From: Arenicola marina
Taxonomy: Eukaryota > Annelida > Polychaeta > Arenicolidae
NCBI GenBank assembly: GCA_964019135.1
Contig: OZ025252.1
Location: 7,394,823 to 7,458,822, forward strand
Length of the DNA stretch: 64,000 bases
Direction of reading: 5' to 3'
In this document: one piece after another, positions 1-11,567 of the stretch
How the letters are laid out: each line of letters starts with the position of its first letter
How positions within the stretch are numbered: position 1 is the stretch's first letter
Made by a program: the position numbers and the translations under genes
Notes under the pieces: generated by a model
Databases searched by the model: none
The model's input: only the letters and a program-made list of their open reading frames with translations
Told to the model about the DNA's origin: nothing

Positions 1-3000
1 GGATTATGTTAATTCATTATTTTATATTGAAAATATATCTATAAAATCATGACATGTATGTAATTTATAGAGTCTGCTTCGGGAATTTCTCCGTTGAAGA
101 AGATGACCGCAGAAAGACATTGTTCAACGTACCCAGTTTTTGAAGTATGATATATTTTACGTATTTTAATTGAATTAATTGAGTGCATTCCATACTTTAA
201 CAGTTTATTTCACTACATCTTTTTACTTGCTTTTACCTACTCATATTTGAACACGTCGCATGGAAGGAGACCTACATGCACACGGTATGATGCGAGACAC
301 GTCATAACGCGGCCAACAGCTCATCATTAAAGTCCCCGTCTGGACCCCCTTTTAAATATCTCTTATATCCTTATCTTTATCCTCCCAATTTATTCACTGA
401 TCCCTCAACCGATCAGCCTTAGGCACGCTTTGTGTGAGAACTAACGATCCTACTCATAGGATAATATTAGTCTTGGGCTGATGTCTGTTTCTCTTGACCG
501 GCTTAGATCCGTTGAGGTTTGTTTCTCTTGGCCACGTAACTGCGGTGGGGGTTCTTGAGGCGATCGCTGTGGGGTCTTGTTGACAAATCTGGGATGTCAA
601 ACAAACTCGTCACTTCATCAGCGGGTGTTAAGCAATATACTTTGTAGAGTCTGGAGATTACCTGGTGTGCTATCACTGTCACGGCTTAAGCCACATCTCA
701 TACCCAACCCTTCCGCGCTTATATTCCGAACGGACTCCCCGCTTAGGTCACAGTTTAAAGGTCAGAGTTAGCACTCTGTTCTGGGGATGGTGGGAGTTAA
801 TTTTCTGTGTGAAACCGTTTCAGGTTCAGTCTAAAACGTTATTCTCTCCATCTACTCTAGTATAACGCCACTATATTTGTATCACGCATGTTGCGAGCTT
901 ATTTTAGTCCAACAAATAGCTACGTGTATGAAATGTCAAACGGTCATGGTGGCCATGTAATACCCGCTCAATAAGAAGAAATATCACATTTTGTCCAAGA
1001 TGCCTAAGCCCATAGTTTCGAGTGATGAAAATATTTGTCTAAAATCAGCCGCGATTCAATGTTTGGGTGCTCCATGTGTATAGTAGTTGTATAAGAGTTA
1101 TATTTTAGGGGCAGTCATTCCGTTCGGCACAACCCCGCGCTCTAGTGGCGGGACGTGTGCCTGGGTTTATGTATGGACGCCGTCCAACCCGTACTCCCCA
1201 TCCACCGAATAAACTTCTTGAAACAAGATATTTTTGTTCAGCCTTGTACTAAGCTGCTGTCTAGAAGTAGCCTAGATCCGCACAAGAAGCACCCATTTAT
1301 ACTCTTAGTTCTCAGTGGGTACTACTCGGTTAAAGCACTTCTCGCTCTGGCATTAATATCAGCCCTGCTTTGCAAGTCCCCACATGGGCCAGGCTTAGTA
1401 TAGGCGTACTATCGCCACTCCCTATAGCCCCTACGCTCCCCCCCCCCCCCTCCCTTACACTGTATGGCCTTCCTTATTCCCACTTCCCTCCTTAATATGT
1501 GATCCCTGTTACACAACCCCTCTTCCCGCCCCGGCTCTCTCTGCCCCCCCCCCCCCCCCACCACACACACACACACACTCCGCAACATTCCCAGCTAACT
1601 GCCGACACGAGCGCCAAGCATTAAAACTCCAAAGTAAACAGTTCACATGGAAGGGGGGGGCGGGTCTCTCGCCAACCCCAGACCTCTGACGTCACGTGTT
1701 TTCTTAATGAAGTAACCGATCACATCTCAAGAGAGATCCCCGATTGTGTCCTGTGAGAAGCTACTGGTTGTTCTAGCTGACACCCTACCCTTTCCCACCA
1801 CCACCTTTCTCTGCCCCCCATCCCCACTCCTACTCCCTCACCCTACCCCCAACCCCCACCCCCTCCTCGACCGCTGAGGTAAGCCTGCCCACGGCGATAA
1901 TCAAGGCGTACCTATAGCTGTAATCACAGAGGTATTTCACACGTATCTACATATCCTCCCATGGATGGCTGACACGAGAAGGGGATCAAATACCTGATCC
2001 TCTTCAGTTTGACACATTTCGTGTTTGCCTTCTTCACAGATACCGCTGTCATTCGAGTGTATCCCCACCGCATACTAGCATTATACTGACTGGACAGACC
2101 GTGTGGGTTGAGCTATCTAAGCGTGAGGTCGTGACTTATAGACGGCAGAGGGATGGCCTAGATATGGTACCTCTTGGCGACAGTTTGCAATATTCAAATC
2201 GGCTACTTCGTTTAGTTTCGTATGATTTACAGCTCGGTTCTCCTGTTACCGTTCTGGAACGTTACGCACCCGTATGTGACACAGATATATACACGTATAC
2301 GTCTTACGATCCAGTCATAGAGAAACATGTCAATATATTGAATGAAGACATGTCTTTACTTTGATATTTAATTCACAATAAAAATATGAAAAATATTATG
2401 TTTGGGTGAATAAAAGTACATGTATTGCTTTTCCCATAAACCTATTCTGTCAGAAACTAAAGACATGGACTCGGACACCTTATAAGGCCCGCAAGATATG
2501 TGACCGATCAAGGTTGTTTATTCATATAACTCGATGAAACCCAATCCCAATCGTAGAGACGGTGTCTTTACGGGAGGCATACACGCACTCTGCAATGTTT
2601 TTGCAAAGAACCCGGCAATGTTGTCTCAAATAATTCTATGCATATGTCTGGAGCATATTCCTGCCTCCCCCCCCCCCCCTCCCCCCGTCGTCCGTTCTTC
2701 AAGTCCACTCCTCCCTATATCTCCTCTTTTCATTTCGCTTTCGGTGGAGGTATATTTTCCTGAATCGATACTGGGTATGCCGCTTCGAGAAAGTCTCCCT
2801 GTCAAAAGTTAGATGTACAATTACCTCAATTGACATATACCATGCCTTCAGTACGAATGGAAGACAAAAGAGACACCACTTATTTTTTGGCACGTTGATG
2901 TCAGTGGAGATTTACGCATTGCTGCTACCGCCTCCTGGTGATTTTATCGTGCAGCGTGACATAACGGTATCGTGTAGGGTTCCAGGGTCCCCAGGTCAGT

Positions 3001-4847
3001 ACCGTCTTTTGACCCTCGTGGCCTGGTACACACATGACAATGTACGCTGTCAAAGTAAAACCTACTTTGCGTTACAAATGTGACACTCCAAATTAGAAAA
3101 CTGCATCGGCGACTTCGATCCTCTGGCAGAGAAACCTGTGTCCTAAGACTGCCGTCTACTGATATATTGGAGCAGAATCCATTGACCTGTCAAGACCGCT
3201 AGGCATCAATGGAATATATGCCGTCTACTGATATATTGGAGCAGAATCCATTGACCTGTCAAGACCGCTAGGCATCAATGGAATATATAGGTTGAAAATT
3301 GCTGTATAGACACCTCTAAGAAGTACACACTTTGACTATACAGGTCACTCAGTATAGCATTAGAACTTCACAAGAGTATCAACATGACTGGGTCTATAGT
3401 TACCTTCATGACATGCATAACAATTACGTATTAAAAAATGTCACGTGTTAAGACAACAGCTTATGGCCAACATTGGGACCACCCTAGCAGTCCGTGGCAG
3501 CAAGCTATGGACTATACTCAACACAGAAATAAAGTTAGTGAATTCAAGACAATTCTATTGACCTCGCATGTATTATTTCAGGGGCGGGTCCAGGGGGGTC
3601 CGGACCCGCCCCCCCCCCCACCCCACCTTTTTGAGGCCGAATGCCGTTTTATTAATGCAAAATTTAGGCCATCTGAGGTGTGGAACTGCCACCCCAAAAG
3701 CGGATCTAGCAAGGGGCCCTTATAACCCCCCCCCCCCCCCTCTAGATCCGCCCCTCCATCCCCTTGTCCCGGGATGCCGCCCACTGACCAATTTACACCG
3801 TAGAGATGAATGTAGAAGTGCATTGTGCGCGAGTTCCTTAATTGTAGTAAATCATGCGAGAATTGTGAGACTTCAACTGCTTCAGTACATTGCAGAGCCC
3901 CAGCACAGTGCAGATTTCGTGGGCTTCGTGCGCGCGTGTGGCGCCATCTGGTGAAACAGGTCGGTGTCTTCATTAGTGGCGTCATCTGGCGAATCAGGTC
4001 CGTGACTGTGTTAGTGGCGCCATCTACCGAATGTATCAAAAGTTCAGGTGTGACACAGGTAACATCCAATCAAATGAGGTCATTTCGGCCTCCATGTTTT
4101 CGTGTTGATCAGTGGACAGGTGAGACAAGAAAGCGAGTTCCTACAGGTAAATAACAAAACAGGTCTACGCATAGCAAATTGTGAAGGGACACGAGCGAGA
4201 TATGGCATTATTCAAACAGGTGCATGTAAAATAAATATGAAACAAATCTGAAGCGGTTAACGATGAAATAAGTGCAACAAAGTTTCTAAAGTGAGTAAGT
4301 TTTGGGAACTTCCAAAGTCGATAGACGGGTGATAATGTATACCTTGTACATCATGAATTAGCTGACCGGATTAGATCTTTTTGACTTGACATATGTAGGC
4401 TACTTGTTCTCCCATCGATATATGTATACAGTGCAGGCATGTGTGATATAACATATACAACTCCAGTATAATGGCTGAACCCCCCAGCGTTTGCGATTGT
4501 TTAAAACAGTACAAAATAGAAAATTGTCATCCAAGTTACTTATTAAGGCACCTATTTGGTAAATGTCTATATGATAGCCGATTGATGTTAGTGAGTAATG
4601 ACTGGTCCACCTTTTATATTTGTGTAAATGAAACAGAGTTGTATATATGTGAGGCAGAATGTGAAATAGTGGATTAATTAAAGCCTAATAAACCAGCAGT
4701 CTATGAAATTTGTGTTTAGAAAGTAACCATCATCATATTATTTCTATATAAATTTAACAGTAATATTTTAGATATTATTTAACTTTTCTTTAATCTTAGA
4801 TGTATTGACTTTCAAAATAAATGATATTTTTTTCTGTTATATTTCAG
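1..4847. other. Region with no recognised gene
   Basis: I see no exon of a protein family I recognise on either strand. The stretch has C- and G-homopolymers (about 1440, 1545, 2670, 3610, 3728), a CA run near 1562 and a 69-bp tandem duplication at 3151-3288. The last part may contain an upstream non-coding exon of claudin-like gene A, because a good acceptor (TTTCAG) ends at 4847. Confidence 0.5.
3151..3288. repeat. 69-bp perfect tandem duplication
   Basis: Two head-to-tail copies of a 69-bp unit start at 3151 and 3220, each beginning GCCGTCTACTG and ending GGAATATAT. I see no differences between the copies, so the duplication is young. It lies in non-coding DNA. Confidence 0.9.
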
Positions 4848-4966
4848 GCATGATGCAAAGATAACAAGACCAGAAAACCAGACAGCATATATATAGACAG
4901 TAGATATCTAATAAGGTTGCAGATTGCCTGTATATTTGTTGAAGCTACTGTCATAGAGCTACCGAC
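4848..4966 (+). other. Probable 5' UTR exon part of claudin-like gene A
   Basis: The sequence follows a pyrimidine-rich acceptor ending at 4847 and leads without a break into the start codon at 4967. It contains a tiny upstream reading frame (4850-4864, two ATGs then three codons including TAA), which could lower translation of the main frame. That this is an exon is inferred from the splice-site consensus only. Confidence 0.4.
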
Positions 4967-6495
4967 ATGGGTACCAAGTTGGGAGAAGGGTCCAAATGGA
5001 TCAAGATTGCTGCGTTATGTATCTTTGTCGCTTTCTTACTGCATTTGATATCAATGGGAGCACCTCATTGGGCAAAAAGTGACCCAAGCAAGACAGAGCG
5101 GTCAGAGAGCATTGGGCTCTGGCGGTACTGTACATATCCCGTCGGAGCAGGTGGCCAATATTGTGATGAGTTTGTTGATATGATTACTGGAGGTAAGTAT
5201 TATTTGTTACGCTTAGTATATTGTAGATCAGTCAAAAACAGGTATGTGTTTGTATGTTATTGCTTATAGATCAGTATTTATATTATTCTGACATTCCATA
5301 TTAATACAGTGTTGCAATGTATTCCTTACTTGAGACTGAAGTAATTTTTTTATTGACTACTAGCTGATACAATATGAATACATAAATTTGTATTGTCATT
5401 CTTGAAATATGTATGAAGTTTATAAATGATATCATGCACTAAATTTAAGGCGTTTTAAAGGTTATGTTAGTATAACCATTAGTATTACCATTTTGTGATA
5501 TTGGGCTTGTAAAGTGGAGAGTATTAAACGTAACATTTTATATACACATACCTTTAATGCATCATCAGTTTGTGCAGAGCTTGTTGTTATTTCTTCAGAC
5601 TGGCTGCGTGCGGCTCAAGCCTTCAGCATCCTAGCACTGTTCACCTTTATGGGTGCTGTGGCAGTGGTAGCCATCTATGCCTTTGTACCAGACTTCAGCG
5701 ATGACACACGGTTACTCATGATCTCCATCGCCCTCACAGGGGTCACTGGTGCGTGCAGACACATTGTGGTCCTCAACATTACCTTCGCTTATTCCTCATG
5801 GGCCACCTCGACAGCTCAGCGGGTTAGAGCGCTGGCATTCAGCGCTGTGGCCACCTGAGAGCCTAACTGCGCGTGGGTCGGTGGTTCACGCCCCGCTGTG
5901 GCGGCCATGACTGTGTGGTCGCAGGATCAAGATCCCATGTCCTTCTTCGCAAAGAGTAGGGGGGTTACCTCCGGGGACATGGCTCCGCTCTCCCTTCCTT
6001 TTCCAATTGACGCGATATGACCAAAAGTCGCTAAAGCGTCCTGAATATATCCAACCAACCATTACTTGTTGCCCAAAGTATTGTTTAATGTTCAGTGTAT
6101 CGCATGCCAAGGTTGAACGCTTAGGTTATCATAATAGTCTATATGAATGTCATGCAATAAATCTGCGGAGACACACCTAAAAACTGAGTGAAACTGACAT
6201 TTTTCTTTTCTTTTTGGTAGATAAATTATCTGATGCCATGTAAATACATCGAATCGACTACTGTATTAGATTATTCTATTGTTGTTTTTTCGTTTCAGCA
6301 TTGTTCTTGTTGATAGAGGTGGCGACAATGGGAGTCAAGTACCAGGAATACTTTCACACGAAGGACCCGGCCACCTGGGGGGACGTGGGCATGTTGGACT
6401 GGGCCTTCGGGGTGGGGGCCGCGGGGCTGTTCGTCACCGTGGGCACCATCGTCCTCCTCGTCATTGAGATGATGATCGGTAGTCAGGATTACTAA
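4967..6495 (+). CDS. Claudin-like / PMP22-superfamily four-pass membrane protein A
   Basis: Three coding exons join in phase: 4967-5192, 5599-5748 and 6299-6495, giving 190 residues. There are four hydrophobic segments at about residues 12-32, 79-104, 113-137 and 160-185. The first extracellular loop has the claudin-type signature: a Trp in APHWAK, then GLWRYC and a later Cys in YCDEF. Both termini are predicted to be cytoplasmic, as in the family. Claudin-like proteins act at cell-cell junctions in the plasma membrane, but invertebrate members are diverse, so barrier or channel function is inference. The start is set by the ATG in gaccgacATGG, just before the first membrane segment. The second intron carries a SINE. 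A second, divergent four-pass gene on the same strand lies 5 kb downstream. It could also be a non-claudin PMP22/EMP/MP20 relative. Confidence 0.85.
5807..6060 (+). mobile_element. tRNA-derived SINE, copy 1
   Basis: About 250 bp, with a tRNA-like head (A-box region around CAGCTCAGCGGGTTAGAGCG, degenerate B-box GGTTCACGCCCC) and a unique body ending in GCGTCCTGAATAT and a CCAACCAACC tail. The same family occurs at 16991, 39811 and 61305 and as truncated copies at 52224 and 52575. It lies in the second intron of claudin-like gene A. I did not find a clear target-site duplication for this copy. Confidence 0.8.
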
Positions 6496-6723
6496 ACCAC
6501 GGACTTCTGCACGTGACGCCACATTTAGCCGTCGTCAATGTATAGCACGTCCGCTTGATGACGTCATGGATATTGGATAACTCGAGCCACGATAAGCGGT
6601 TGATAGTCCCATCACCGTCCTGCCGTTGGGACTGGCATAAAAACCGATGGACTGACTGTTATGAAACCGATGGGCTGGTTGCCATAGCCATCCAGGCAAT
6701 GGAAGACTGCCGTAACGCTGGCT

Positions 6724-7426
6724 GCCATAGCCACCCAGGGACAGACCATCACGGTGGTTTGCCATAGCCACCCAGGGACAGACCATCACGGTGGTTTGCC
6801 ATAGCCACCCAGGGACAGACCATCACGGTGGTTTGCCATAGCCACCCAGGGACAGACCATCACGGTGGTTTGCCATAGCCACCCAGGGACAGACCATCAC
6901 GGTGGTTTGCCATAGCCACCCAGGGACAGACCATCACGGTGGTTTACCATAGCCACCCAGGGACAGACCATCACGGTGGTTTGCCATAGCCACCCAGGGA
7001 CAGACCATCACGGTGGTTTGCCATAGCCACCCAGGGACAGACCATCACGGTGGTTTGCCATAGCCACCCAGGGACAGACCATCACGGTGGTTTGCCATAG
7101 CCACCCAGGGACAGACCATCACGGTGGTTTGCCATAGCCACCCAGGGACAGACCATCACGGTGGTTTACCATAGCCACCCAGGGACAGACCATCACGGTG
7201 GTTTGCCATAGCCACCCAGGGACAGACCATCACGGTGGTTTGCCATAGCCACCCAGGGACAGACCATCACGGTGGTTTGCCATAGCCACCCAGGGACAGA
7301 CCATCACGGTGGTTTGCCATAGCCACCCAGGGACAGACCATCACGGTGGTTTGCCATAGCCACCCAGGGACAGACCATCACGGTGGTTTGCCATAGCCAC
7401 CCAGGGACAGACCATCACGGTGGTTT
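6724..7426. repeat. 37-bp minisatellite, 19 units
   Basis: Nineteen head-to-tail units of exactly 37 bp (first at 6724, last starting at 7390) with core GCCATAGCCACCCAGGGACA. Units are almost identical; a few have TTTACCATA in place of TTTGCCATA, and there are no indels. It starts about 230 bp after the stop codon of claudin-like gene A, so it probably lies in that gene's 3' UTR, given the poly(A) signal at 8069. The units directly abut without spacers. Confidence 0.95.
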
Positions 7427-8068
7427 GCCATTACACAGGTCGGCGGAAGGTCGCTATCACGTACGTCACGGACAGCGACCATCAGCTTGGCCTTCCCTGA
7501 TGCGTCCACGCCATTACCTACTGATGCACGCCAAAACATACTGATGTACATTCCTATATTACTTCTGTACATGCTGTTATGTAGTATGTGCACCGTTTTG
7601 TACTACAATACAAACCGTTAGTGTTGTCCCATGGGTTCACCATCTATATTTACCACGTTTGACACGATTATACAAATCAAACCTGTATTCATCTGCGTCT
7701 TGGTAAGTTTGTATTTTGGTAGTCGTGGAAATATTGTTCCACTCCTATTTTGACATCCCTCTGTGTAGGTAAGATGTTTCCACTTCAAAGGAAGCCGGAG
7801 TTAATTATGTAATGCCTCATAACCAGATAGAAAAGTGCTTCCAATTGTGACCCTTGCCACAAAGGCATCATTTGAATGTCTGTAAACCCTCGATCAGTGC
7901 ATGAGGTACTATTCTTACAATAACTGATCGCGTATTCATTTTACTCTATCTTGGTATGTTCGTCACATTCTCTTGTTTATGTATATCACATGCGACCAAT
8001 TTTATCGCTTTTGTACATTCCAGTAAACTATATATTCCATAGATTGTATATAATGTACAGAATATTTT

Positions 8069-8074
8069 AATAAA
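8069..8074 (+). promoter_or_regulatory. Candidate poly(A) signal of claudin-like gene A
   Basis: AATAAA followed by a T-rich stretch (TTGTTGTTTC) about 25 nt later. It is the first good signal I noticed after the stop at 6495, and implies a 3' UTR of about 1.6 kb that includes the 37-bp array. Confidence 0.45.
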
Positions 8075-8089
8075 GATTTGATAAAAAAC

Positions 8090-11000
8090 ATATCTTGTTG
8101 TTTCAACCCCTTCGTGCTGTTTCTGGTTCTATATAATTTAAAAAGGAGGGCTCCTGTTCCCAAATTACAACAAAATAGGTTTCTGTATTCTTAGGTGACG
8201 ATGAATTAAAAGGAGAATTCTCCGCATACCAAGGACGGGCGGATACATGATATAAATTGGTGAATTCCCGCTTAGCGGTTACTTAGTATCAAACTTTTCA
8301 GTTCACGATTAATGAAAATCCGTGATCACGACGGTCGGCTAATACCCCATTCCCAGTTGACGAAGTATTATTTCTCTCATTCCCAGTTCACGGTGAAATG
8401 AAAAGCCCATTCCCGAGGAACGGAATACACCTTGCTCGTCCCCTCCCCCCCCCCCCCCTCCAATGGTGGGTGGGACGCCAGCTAGATACATACATGTATA
8501 TGCAGTTATGCGGCACCCACCCTTATTTTGAATCGCGCGGTGCCATTACTACATTGTTTGCCTTAGTGGGGTATAAATAATACTGGGTGTATTGGGGGGG
8601 GGGGGGGGGGAGGGGGGAGGAGAAATGGTATTCAAAATAATGCGCTCAGATATTTCGGGAGCAACCCATGTTTAAAAGTTGAACACTTTATACCAGCAAA
8701 TGGATGTCGTGTCGAACAACTTGTACATATTGCACGAATAGTTGAAAATGAAATGCTGCGAAAGAATCTGTTTGCCACGGCTGTGCGCGATACACGGTAT
8801 GCAATAACGCCTTGAAGACTCCATGAAGGCAAACATTTCATCGGACGAAAATCGTGCCCCGGGGCAAGAATTTCATATCCCATGATATTGGAGCCGGTGT
8901 TACATGCGGAAAGGTCCCCCTGAAGCAGTTGTCACCCTTATGTATCAAATTTATGAGACCCTCACCGCTCCATGCCTGCGTATGGTGCCATTATGATGAT
9001 ACAAGGGTGGGGGTGGGGGGGGGGGGATCCCGCATGCCACACGTACCAGACACAGGACAGGCAAACTGAAGTCTGGCCGTATGTACCCCCTTTGGCTAAA
9101 CATGGGTGCGTCCCGTGCCCATGGTACCGACGCTCCATCCCATATGTTCCTGACTTGGGGGGTCAGCAACGCGCGGATAAAAAACAAATGAAAAAAATAT
9201 GAAACCACTATATTGATATAGACAAGTAGCTGACGATGATCGTCATACCTGTGATTACCATCTGTGTTTGTCTTATTACCCAGCCAATAAAACTATAGAT
9301 GTGCTTGGCGTCTTGGCGTGGTAAGAGACCGTCTCACGCCCAGTGTACAGTCGACGATCCCTCTGACATGATACATATGTTGCAGTAAGATTACCTGATT
9401 CTTTGATAAGTAAGAAGAATCAGTAAGTACCTGATGCTTGGCTTTACCTTGCCGACCCACACTACGACAAAACAACAGAAATCACGTAATCTACCTAAAC
9501 TGTATATCACGCGTGTTTTTCTCTCAATAATCTCTTGTCATGCTGACACGATGTCTGTCATTATCTCTGACGCATTAAGCCCCTTTGGGAGCTGGTTCAA
9601 ACCCTTGTCCTGCATGGCTTGTAAAACTGACCTGGACCACTCCTCTTGTCTCTTAAGGGAGCACAGGATCTTTACTGCGGTACCGCCTAATGTCACTTTT
9701 ATTGTATTCGCACATGCAACTGGGATGACGGTCGCTAACCTAAAGAACGTAAAAACAAGGACAATATTACATCCAATATTACGACGGCATACATATTTAC
9801 AACATTGATTACTAAATGAATTAATGAAATTTGCTGAATCATTCTTATTTTTTTTACTTGTTGGTGAATATTAAAAATCATTTGTATGAAGCTAACTATC
9901 GAGTGTTAATAAGGCGATTATAACGGGTTTTCAAGACAGTTCTAAACAATATTAAAATCTAAGGATTAGGTTGTATATCTGCATAAGCCTATTTAAATGG
10001 GCGGAGCCCAGAGATCGGTTTAACAGTGTTCTGGGAGCACGATGCGGCTTTAAAGCTACTCATCCAGCAATATTTTTCTTAAAAAATTTAAAAATTGGAA
10101 ACAATGTATTTATATTCTTAATATAGAATTACGCATATTGTATGCAATAAAAACCCAGATATGTTGTTAAGCCTCTTTTTTGACAAAATTTGTGAATCCC
10201 ATGTGAAAAAGTGTGGCTTTCTTGTGTACTACCTCATCGAAATATGCACATTGCGGCAGTTTTATACCTTTTATCATGCGATGACAGATCTATTTCTCAT
10301 GAAGGTTACATTTATACAGTCAAGCAATGTGTTCTTTATGTGTTTCCAAAATATTTCGATAACTGATTTAAGTAAAAAAAAAATGCTGCATGAGCAGCTT
10401 TAACTAAAACCCCTGAAAGGGGTGGAAATGGGAGGTAGGGGTGGCAAGCACTGACGATCGGGATCTGAATCAGCCACTGATAAAGCCAACAGTACTAAAC
10501 TGATGCCGGGCGTGAATCCTTAAACGAAAACGGGGCATTCTGATTGGTTAACATCACTCATATCGGAATTTGGTTGGCAACGCACGTGACAATCGAATAT
10601 ACATATAAAAACGCCCAAACATGTAGGCAGTCGTCTTGGTAGCCGAATGGTGTCGACCCAACCATGTCACCAGAGATCCGAGGGCCTGATAAGAAATTAA
10701 GTCCGTCCACCTTCGTGCACAAGTAGATTAATTGCCCCATTGATAAGGGGGTAGCCCTATTGAATGATATTCTGCGTCTTATCTTTAGGTTATCATGTTG
10801 TCCCCGTCAGCCAAGACGGACCCCACTGGACCCTGAACCACTACAGGTGGCGAGACAGAGACCTCGTAAGAAGGGAACCATCATTAATTGTTCACTAGGG
10901 TAAAACGAGCTTTCATTCGTACTAATACCCCTTACATTTTTTACATTTACGTGTACATTTGTTATCTAACATAGAAGTCGTAGTTAATTGTTTTAAAAGT

Positions 11001-11567
11001 GTCATAAATATGAACCTTGTCAAGCTCTTCTATATATAATATTTTATATTATTAATATGTTAAGATTTTCTTAGTCAGTGATAATTCCTCCCCCCTCCCT
11101 CCCCCTTGCCATAAATAAGTGTGTCGGGCATCTTGCAAGGAGGAATTTTGACCGGTCCTGGTCGTTCCTTTAGGTCCGAGGAAAGCCTTGTCACCGGTCG
11201 ATGTCACCCGATGAAGCGCTGTCCAAGCTTTCCAGGCTTAATTAACGGCACATTGGGAAGACACCAGACATCGGATATGAGCGGACAACCGGATCAAAAT
11301 TACTTTCGGAGCATACAGACAGAACACCTTCCTGGTTATTGAGATTTTAACAAGTCTTTGGATCAGTTCTTACACTACATTGGTGACCGAAGCCTGCGCG
11401 CTACGAGTTGAGGTATCAATATATTGAATCGCTATTCCTCATATCACAAACAAGGAACCATTAGTACATACCGACAGCCTCAATCGATGCAATTAATCGA
11501 CATATCCAAACAGTTTAAGAAGTCGGATTTAATCACATATTTGAGCCGGTTGAATTCGCCCCTGGCC
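8090..11567. other. Intergenic region between the two claudin-like genes
   Basis: No recognised gene. Contents include C- and G-runs (8440-8460, 8595-8625, 9012-9027) and a 55-codon open stretch at 8645-8816 whose translation looks protein-like but which I cannot identify. The 5' end of claudin-like gene B, including its untranslated sequence, lies somewhere in the last few hundred bases. Confidence 0.4.

Noticed and set aside
4471..4677. 68-codon frame upstream of claudin-like gene A
   Set aside because: Cys-rich but of no recognised family, in A/T-rich DNA and with no supporting signals.
6724..7426. CRISPR-like regular repeat
   Set aside because: Units abut with no unique spacers, and the genome is that of an animal.
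9434..9808. 124-codon frame
   Set aside because: No family resemblance, no membrane or domain pattern, and no splice or start support.
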